Part shown: one piece after another, positions 6,095-10,692 of the stretch
Layout of the letters: the number at the start of each line of letters is the position of its first letter
How positions within the stretch are numbered: position 1 is the stretch's first letter
NCBI GenBank assembly: GCA_946480655.1
Contig: CAMLKN010000066.1
Coordinates: forward strand, 1-10,692
Length of the DNA stretch: 10,692 nt
Source: an uncultured Devosia sp.
GTDB lineage: Bacteria > Pseudomonadota > Alphaproteobacteria > Rhizobiales > Devosiaceae
Direction of reading: 5' to 3'
Position numbers and translations under genes: made by a program
Notes under the pieces: generated by a model
The model's input: only the letters and a program-made list of their open reading frames with translations
Told to the model about the DNA's origin: nothing
Database searches by the model: none

Positions 6095-6913
6095 TCAAAT
6101 ATCGGCCCATTCGGTGACGAGCCGATAACGCTCCATTTCCTCGGGCGTGAAGTAGTAGAGCTGGTCCGGCGGCGTCTCCAATGCATGCAGCCACATGGCC
6201 GCATCCACGCCGGCCTCGCTCAGATACCGGGTGATTTCTGCCGTCGCGCTTTGCGCATCCGCCATGGCCACCCCGGCAACGCTCAAGGCATCTACCGGCG
6301 ACGCGCTGAGTGCCGCCGCATAGATCTGGTGGACCCCGATAGCCGCCTCCCGCCCGGCGATCCGCGTCTTGCCCGAAGCAAAGATGAGCGGGCAGGACGA
6401 GGCACAAAGCCCACCATTGCGGACCTCGGTCGCCAGGCCCTTTTCCAGAATCAGGCGGCCGATGTCCAAGGCATCGTCCACCGAGCCGCCAGGTGAATCC
6501 AGCAGCACGATTGACACATATTCACCCCTTGCTTCGATCTCCTGTGCAAAGCGTTCGGCCGAGCCCGGGTCGATCGTGCCGGTGAGGCTGAGGACCCCAC
6601 CGCTGCCCAGCGCAATGTCCAGCGGATCATCGAGAATCTCGGGCGGCGTGGCCAATGCCGGGCGGGCGCGGCCGCCCCCGCTCTCGGTGGTTGCCGGCGG
6701 CAGGATGGGCTGAGGCATTTGGGTCAGCGCCGCGGGCGCCTGGGCGCTCAGTTCACGAAAGTCGACATAGAGCACGCCCATCGTGCCGGCGAGGAGCGCG
6801 AAGAAAGCAAAGCGCAGGATGGCCCCGTCCTCGATGCGCGCCAGCGACGCAACCGCGTGCCGGTAGAAGGGACCCTCGTCGGTGCGGGCGCGGGCATTAG
6901 CATCGGTCTTCAT
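6095..6913 (-). CDS. Membrane-anchored ClpP-like (crotonase-fold) serine protease-type protein
   Basis: A 272-residue protein with a short cytoplasmic N-terminus, one membrane helix (about 32-50), a Pro/Ala-rich linker (57-95) and a ClpP/SppA-like domain facing the periplasm if positive-inside holds. LLDSPGGSVDDAL (137-149) matches the ClpP oxyanion strand NSPGGSV. GLCASSCPLIFASG (168-181) lines up without gaps with the ClpP nucleophile segment GQAASMGAFLLAAG, putting Ser172 at the catalytic Ser. GVHQIY (193-198) matches the ClpP histidine motif MIHQP, giving His195. The third (Asp) residue is not evident. Cys170 and Cys174 flank the Ser and could form a disulfide. It resembles the COG3904-type predicted periplasmic proteins. 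Its ATG overlaps the stop of the upstream membrane protein (ATGA), so translation is probably coupled. Substrate unknown. Confidence 0.85.
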   Translation of the reverse strand: MKTDANARARTDEGPFYRHAVASLARIEDGAILRFAFFALLAGTMGVLYVDFRELSAQAPAALTQMPQPILPPATTESGGGRARPALATPPEILDDPLDIALGSGGVLSLTGTIDPGSAERFAQEIEARGEYVSIVLLDSPGGSVDDALDIGRLILEKGLATEVRNGGLCASSCPLIFASGKTRIAGREAAIGVHQIYAAALSASPVDALSVAGVAMADAQSATAEITRYLSEAGVDAAMWLHALETPPDQLYYFTPEEMERYRLVTEWADI

Positions 6914-8265
6914 GCCGGGCGTGGCCCCTCGCCGCGCTTGCGCTGGGCCGCATCGATCGGGGTCACGGTGCCGTCCTCGGCCACGGTCTTTTCTTCAATG
7001 GGCGGCGCATCCCGCGCTGGCTCGGCCTCGAACTCCTTGATCTGCGGGCTCAGCGCCGCGGCCGCGTCGGCGGCGCCTTCGGCTTCCATGCGCTTGTAAA
7101 GGGCCATGGCCCGCAGCATTTCGGCGGCCGTAATGGTCTCGGCTTCCTTGAGGGTCTCGGCCTCGCGCCGCATCGCATCGTTGACGATCATCAGCACCAG
7201 GACCAGCACGACCGGCAGCAGGTCGATGGAAATGGCGCCCGCCCAGGAGGGGATGAAGTCGCCCCAATAGCGCAGCACCGCTTCGGCCGAGGACAGCGGC
7301 ACGAAGCGGCGCTGCTCGACTGGCGGCGTGGCGAGGATTTCGTCGGCCGCCGCGACCAGCGCCGCCGATTGCGCATCCACCGAGGCGCGGACCGTGGCCA
7401 TGACCTGGTTCTGCCGCTGCGCCAGGTCGCCCACCTGCCCGTCTGCAACCGGCGCGATGAAACCGGCCGAGAGGTCGGTGGCCGCACGCTTGACCGAGGC
7501 GGCGATATCGGTCTGCTGCAGCGCCGCGATAATGGCCGAAAGCTGCACCGCTTCGGCCTGGAAAGCATCCGAGCGCGGCTCGATCGATCCGGGCGTCGAG
7601 ACCAGTTCGCGCATCGTGGCCAGATGCTCCGAGCCTTGCGCGAACAGCGTTGCCGCTTCGTCGCGCGAGCCGGAAATCGTCCCCGCCAGCTGCGTCATCT
7701 GCGTGCTCATCTGGGTGAGCAGCTGCACGACGCTGCCCGAACCCTGCGTGCCGGTCAGCGCGCCGCTGTCGCGCTCATCCTGCGCCAGGGTGGCGAAGCG
7801 GGCCGAGGCGCGCTCGACGTCGGGCAGCAGGCTCTGGCTTGCCAGGGCATTGGCATGGGCATTGTCGAGGTCTTCGGCATAGCCCTGGAGAGTGACCGCC
7901 ATATGCTGCTCGAGCGCCGCCGACCCGGCCAGCGCGGCCGCATTGAGCCAGGAACTCATGGCCACGATCATGCCGCAGCCGATCAACATGGTGGCAAACA
8001 GGCTCAACCGCTGCACCCCGCTGACCACGAGCGGCACAAAGCGCATCATGTAGGTCCAGAAGGCATAGATGGCGACCGAGACCGCCGCCGAATAGATGAT
8101 GGCGGCAAAGAACACGAAGGTTGCCGACCCATCGAGAATGCCGCGCACCCCGAGATAGGTATAGACGCCGGAGGCCAGGGCCAGCACGGCCAGCGCAAAC
8201 CGGCTCATGGTTTCGACGCCGCGCACGGTCTCGTGCAGGCGGAAGGCGTTGGGCTTGAGCTGCAT
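6910..8265 (-). CDS. Four-helix membrane protein with large extracytoplasmic helical domain
   Basis: A 451-residue protein I do not recognise as a named family. Helices are at about 22-40, 48-71 and 85-108, then a 230-residue Ala/Gln/Ser-rich, probably alpha-helical region (110-340) with heptad-like stretches (for example VVQLLTQMSTQMTQLAGTI), a fourth helix at 344-362, and a charged cytoplasmic tail (363-451) with another helical segment and a disordered Pro/Glu-rich end. The layout resembles sensor or scaffold proteins with an extracytoplasmic coiled coil, but no HAMP, kinase or methyl-accepting domain is visible. Its stop shares bases with the start of the ClpP-like gene. ATG 8265 has only a weak GGGG site and sits against an inverted repeat; ATG 8208 (19 residues later, MSRFALAV) is a possible alternative that would keep all helices. 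The CtrA box lies 36 bases upstream. Confidence 0.85.
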   Translation of the reverse strand: MQLKPNAFRLHETVRGVETMSRFALAVLALASGVYTYLGVRGILDGSATFVFFAAIIYSAAVSVAIYAFWTYMMRFVPLVVSGVQRLSLFATMLIGCGMIVAMSSWLNAAALAGSAALEQHMAVTLQGYAEDLDNAHANALASQSLLPDVERASARFATLAQDERDSGALTGTQGSGSVVQLLTQMSTQMTQLAGTISGSRDEAATLFAQGSEHLATMRELVSTPGSIEPRSDAFQAEAVQLSAIIAALQQTDIAASVKRAATDLSAGFIAPVADGQVGDLAQRQNQVMATVRASVDAQSAALVAAADEILATPPVEQRRFVPLSSAEAVLRYWGDFIPSWAGAISIDLLPVVLVLVLMIVNDAMRREAETLKEAETITAAEMLRAMALYKRMEAEGAADAAAALSPQIKEFEAEPARDAPPIEEKTVAEDGTVTPIDAAQRKRGEGPRPA

Positions 8266-8266
8266 G

Positions 8267-8303
8267 AAGGGCCCCGGATTTTTTGGCCCGCCACCGGGCC
8301 CTT
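8267..8303 (-). promoter_or_regulatory. Inverted repeat covering the ribosome site of the membrane-protein gene
   Basis: AAGGGCCC (8267-8274) and GGGCCCTT (8296-8303) are a perfect 8-bp inverted repeat, extendable by two G-C pairs past a bulged C. In RNA the 3' arm holds the only G-rich ribosome site and ends one base before the ATG. A competing inner hairpin GGCCCG/CGGGCC (8285-8290 and 8295-8300, 4-base loop) is mutually exclusive with it. The repeat also overlaps the CtrA box by two bases, so it may act as DNA instead. Confidence 0.45.
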
Positions 8304-8317
8304 AAGCGGAGGTTAAC
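8302..8317. promoter_or_regulatory. CtrA-type box
   Basis: TTAA (8302-8305), seven bases, then TTAAC (8313-8317): an exact match to the CtrA consensus TTAA-N7-TTAAC known from alphaproteobacteria. It lies 36 bases upstream of the minus-strand membrane-protein start and 153 bases upstream of the plus-strand oxidoreductase. A second GGTTAAC half-site is at 8355-8361, 44 bases away. The closer gene pair is the likelier target. Sequence match is direct; binding is inferred. Confidence 0.6.
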
Positions 8318-8470
8318 ACAGCCATCTCGGCAGAACCGAGGCAGACAACGGGAGGGTTAACGCCGCGCCGATGACATTGCGGTGAGCCCTTTGCCGCTCT
8401 CCGTGCCTTTGCCTCTTGCGCATCGAGCCCTGAGGGGCGTACGTCAGGCCAGGGAAAAGAGGAGCACGTC

Positions 8471-9478
8471 ATGGCCGAAAAAATTCGTTGGGGCATCCTG
8501 TCGACCGCCAATATCGGCATGCAGAAGGTGACGCCGGCCATCATGGCCTCGCCCAGCTCCGAAGTGGTGGCCATTGCCTCGCGCGATGCCGCCAAGGCGC
8601 GGGCCGCCGCCGACCAGCTCGGCATTGCCAAAGCCTATGGCTCCTATGAGGACCTCTTCGCCGATCCCGAGATCGACGCCATCTACAATCCCCTGCCCAA
8701 TCACCTGCATGTGCCCATGACCCTGGCCGCCGCCCGGGCCGGCAAGCATGTGCTCTGTGAAAAGCCGATCGCGCTCTCCGCCGCCGAGGCCGAACAGTTG
8801 CGCGACATCCCCAAGGGCATTGTCTTCATGGAAGCCTTCATGGTGCGCTTCCACCCGCAATGGGCCCGCGTCCGCGAGATCATCCGCTCGGGTGAATTGG
8901 GCGAGGTCCGCTCCATCAATGCCGTCTTCACCTATCACAATGTCGACCCCGCCAATGTCCGCAACCAGGCCGATATCGGCGGCGGCGGCATCATGGATAT
9001 CGGCTGCTACCCGATCACCGCCGGGCGCTACTTCTTCGAGGCCGAACCCAACCGTGTCGTCTCGCTGGTCGAGCGCGACCCCAACTTCGGCACCGACCGG
9101 CTGGCCAGCGTCATGGCGGACTTCGGTGGCGGCCGGCAGCTGAGCTTCACCTGCTCTACCCAGGCCGCGCCGCATCAGCGCGTGCAGGTCTTCGGGACCA
9201 AGGCCAAGGCCGAGATCATCATCCCCTTCAACGCTCCGGCCAACATGCCCACCGCCATAACCATCGATGTCAGCGGCACCGTGGACGGCTCGCTGGCCCG
9301 CCGCGAAATTCTGCCCGCCTGCGACCAATATACCGAGCAGGCCGAAGCCTTTGCCCAGGCAGTGCTGGGCAAGGCGCCCCTGCCCTATGGCGTCGAGGAC
9401 GCCATCCGGACCATGCGGGTGATCGACGCCATTTTTGAGAGCGAGAAAACCGGCGCCTGGGCCAGCGTCAAGCGTTAG
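8471..9478 (+). CDS. Gfo/Idh/MocA family NAD(P)-dependent oxidoreductase
   Basis: A 335-residue cytoplasmic dehydrogenase. The N-terminal Rossmann fold begins KIRWGILSTANIG (4-16), the nucleotide-binding loop of this family, followed by VVAIASRD (32-39). The hallmark EKP is at 97-99 in KHVLCEKPIALS, and the catalytic-domain segment GGGGIMDIGCYPI is at 170-182. The DIGCYP form, and ALHF-type FMEAFMVRFHPQ at 119-130, are like dimeric dihydrodiol dehydrogenase and NADP-xylose/glucose-fructose oxidoreductase relatives, so the substrate is probably a sugar or polyol; this is inference. AGAGGAG (8458-8464) is 6 bases before the ATG. Length is normal. It is divergent from the membrane-protein operon and its stop overlaps the TetR stop by four bases, so it forms a single-gene unit. 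Confidence 0.92.
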   Translation: MAEKIRWGILSTANIGMQKVTPAIMASPSSEVVAIASRDAAKARAAADQLGIAKAYGSYEDLFADPEIDAIYNPLPNHLHVPMTLAAARAGKHVLCEKPIALSAAEAEQLRDIPKGIVFMEAFMVRFHPQWARVREIIRSGELGEVRSINAVFTYHNVDPANVRNQADIGGGGIMDIGCYPITAGRYFFEAEPNRVVSLVERDPNFGTDRLASVMADFGGGRQLSFTCSTQAAPHQRVQVFGTKAKAEIIIPFNAPANMPTAITIDVSGTVDGSLARREILPACDQYTEQAEAFAQAVLGKAPLPYGVEDAIRTMRVIDAIFESEKTGAWASVKR

Positions 9479-10029
9479 CCCAGTTCCGGACCCAGCAGGC
9501 GCGCCGCCAGCAGCTTCAGGTCATCGGCCAGGGTCTCGGCCGCGATCGACTTCTGCGCCACCCCGAAACTGGCGTCGAGTAGCAACCGCGCTAGCCGCGC
9601 GGCGTCGCCGACACCGGCGGCAGCCAGCTCGGTTTCAAGACGCGTGCGCACCTTGCGGTCGGACGCGGCGAACAGCGCCGCGGCCTGTCGGTGTGCTGAG
9701 AACAATTCGTCGACATGCGGCGAGCCGGCAATGGCGGCAGCGATGACCCCGAACTCGGCGGCCAGCGCCACCCCGATGCGCTCGGCCAGCGGCCCCGGCC
9801 CGGCTATCGCTGCCTCGAAGCTGGCCAGCTTGTCGGCCACCAACTGCTCGAGAATGGCGAGGAAGACCGCGTCCTTGTCGGCAAATTCGGCATAGAGCGT
9901 CGGCTTGGCCATGCCGGCGCCCCTGGCAATGGCCTCCATGCTGGTGGCCCTGAGGCCCTGCCGCAGGAACAGCTCGCGCGCCGCCGCCAGAATGCGCTCC
10001 CGCTTTTCCAAGTGCCGGTCAGAGGTCAT
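9475..10029 (-). CDS. TetR family transcriptional repressor
   Basis: A 184-residue DNA-binding regulator. The N-terminal TetR domain is clear: KRERILAAARELFLRQG (9-25), the helix-turn-helix around SMEAIARGAGMAKPTLYAEF (30-49), and FADKDAVFLAIL. The C-terminal ligand/dimer domain (about 70-184) is Ala/Leu-rich and does not identify the ligand; the tail matches the TetR_C layout found in AcrR/RutR-like proteins only loosely. It is transcribed away from the SDR reductase with a 79-base gap that holds a long inverted repeat, the usual arrangement for a repressor controlling its neighbour and itself. An aldehyde or related reductase substrate is a plausible inducer. The start has only a weak ribosome site (GGGAA about 12 bases upstream). 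Its last four bases overlap the converging oxidoreductase stop. Confidence 0.93.
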   Translation of the reverse strand: MTSDRHLEKRERILAAARELFLRQGLRATSMEAIARGAGMAKPTLYAEFADKDAVFLAILEQLVADKLASFEAAIAGPGPLAERIGVALAAEFGVIAAAIAGSPHVDELFSAHRQAAALFAASDRKVRTRLETELAAAGVGDAARLARLLLDASFGVAQKSIAAETLADDLKLLAARLLGPELG

Positions 10030-10053
10030 CGCAAATATGTGTTCCCGCTACCA

Positions 10054-10091
10054 TTGAACGAATTGAACGATGTTCGTATATATCGTTCAAT
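10054..10091. promoter_or_regulatory. Divergent promoter with TetR-type operator
   Basis: Toward the SDR gene, TTGAAC (10054-10059), a 17-base spacer and TATATA (10077-10082) form a plausible promoter. ATTGAACGAT (10062-10071) and ATCGTTCAAT (10082-10091) are perfect 10-bp inverted repeats with a 10-base spacer, lying on the spacer and -10 box. A further ATTGAACG at 10053-10060 is a direct repeat at 9-base spacing over the -35. The layout fits repression by the divergently encoded TetR. Confidence 0.65.
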
Positions 10092-10108
10092 ACTCCAGGA
10101 GACCAGCC

Positions 10109-10692
10109 ATGACCGTGCCTGCCCCGATCCAGCCCGACCGCGTCCTGCTCACCGGCATTTCCGGCTTCCTGGGCGGTCACGTTGCCCTGGCCCTGCTCAA
10201 GGCCGGTTATAGCGTGCGCGGCAGCCTGCGCAACCTGGGCAAGGCAGAAGCCGTCCGCGAAACGCTACGCCGCGCCGGCGCCGACATTTCCCGGCTCGAA
10301 TTCGTCCAGCTCGACCTCCTGTCCGACAAGGGCTGGGACAAGGCCATGGAGGGCGTGCGCTACCTCCAGCACACCGCCTCGCCCTTTGTCATCGACCTGC
10401 CGGAGGACAAGATGGAGCTGATCCGTCCCGCCGTGGAAGGCACCGAGCGGGCGCTCAACGCGGCGCTGCGAGCCGGGGTGGAGCGCATCGTCCTCACCTC
10501 TTCCATGGCGGCCATCGCCTATGGCCATGACAAGGGCCGGACTACGCCCTTCACCGAGAAGGACTGGACCGATCTCAACGGCCGCGGCGTCAATGCCTAT
10601 ATCGAATCCAAGACCCTGGCCGAGAAGCGCGCCTGGCAGATCATGCGCGAAGCCGGCCGCGAGGCCGATCTCACCACCATCAATCCCAGCGC
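10109..10692 (+). CDS. Extended SDR, dihydroflavonol-4-reductase-like aldehyde/ketone reductase, 3' end outside window
   Basis: The first 194 codons of an NAD(P)-dependent reductase; the family is about 340-350 residues, so roughly the C-terminal 40 percent is missing. The Rossmann start VLLTGISGFLGGHVA (12-26) has the extended-SDR TGxxGxxG; LDLLSD (69-73) is the adenine-side Asp strand; HTASPF (88-93) and VLTSSMAAIAYG (128-139) hold the catalytic Ser region; YIESK (164-168) is the YxxxK active site. Arg38 and Arg41 after the second strand favour NADPH. This pattern is that of DFR/Gre2-type carbonyl reductases, which in bacteria usually act on aldehydes or ketones; the substrate is unknown. 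AGGAG (10097-10101) is 7 bases before the ATG. Probably controlled by the adjacent TetR through the operator in the shared promoter. Confidence 0.9.
   Translation, partial: MTVPAPIQPDRVLLTGISGFLGGHVALALLKAGYSVRGSLRNLGKAEAVRETLRRAGADISRLEFVQLDLLSDKGWDKAMEGVRYLQHTASPFVIDLPEDKMELIRPAVEGTERALNAALRAGVERIVLTSSMAAIAYGHDKGRTTPFTEKDWTDLNGRGVNAYIESKTLAEKRAWQIMREAGREADLTTINPS

Noticed and set aside
8279..8300. T-run beside the GGCCCG/CGGGCC hairpin as a terminator
   Set aside because: The T-run precedes the hairpin on the plus strand and reads as A-run after it on the minus strand, so neither direction has terminator order.
7369..8316. Plus-strand open frame of 315 codons
   Set aside because: Antisense to the membrane-protein gene; Arg/His/Gly-rich with no membrane or domain pattern.
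8444..9328. Minus-strand open frame of 294 codons
   Set aside because: Antisense to the Gfo/Idh/MocA gene, which has EKP and DIGCYP motifs.

Overview
The window is GC-rich, gene-dense chromosomal DNA without insertion sequences, rRNA, tRNA or CRISPR. High GC, third-position G/C preference, a textbook CtrA box (TTAA-N7-TTAAC) and the type of proteins point to an alphaproteobacterium, probably of the order Hyphomicrobiales (a Devosia-like genome would fit). This taxonomic guess rests on composition and motifs, not on a search.

Layout: (i) 1-634, minus strand, the N-terminal two thirds or so of aspartate-semialdehyde dehydrogenase (asd), running off the left edge. (ii) 635-1075, a 441-base non-coding stretch holding the probable asd promoter, a tiny Thr/Lys-rich open frame and several hairpins, suggestive of a regulatory leader. 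(iii) 1076-5803, a co-directional plus-strand block: a secreted double beta-barrel protein, a BaiN/RdsA-type flavoprotein, a luciferase-like flavin monooxygenase and a seven-helix GGDEF diguanylate cyclase. (iv) 5748-8265, minus strand: a translationally coupled pair (four-helix membrane protein with a large extracytoplasmic helical domain, then a membrane-anchored ClpP-like serine-protease-fold protein), followed by a small soluble protein that converges on and overlaps the diguanylate cyclase tail. (v) 8266-8470, a divergent control region with the CtrA box and a strong inverted repeat next to the membrane-protein start. (vi) 8471-9478, plus strand, a Gfo/Idh/MocA oxidoreductase. (vii) 9475-10029, minus strand, a TetR repressor that diverges from (viii) 10109-10692, plus strand, a dihydroflavonol-reductase-like SDR cut by the right edge; a 10+10 bp inverted repeat lies on their shared promoter.

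Most genes are ordinary metabolic or housekeeping genes. The parts most worth a second look are the asd leader, the coupled membrane protein/ClpP-like pair under a CtrA-type promoter with a start-occluding hairpin, the tandem-duplicated barrel, and the TetR/SDR operator. No clearly new defence or mobile system is visible.
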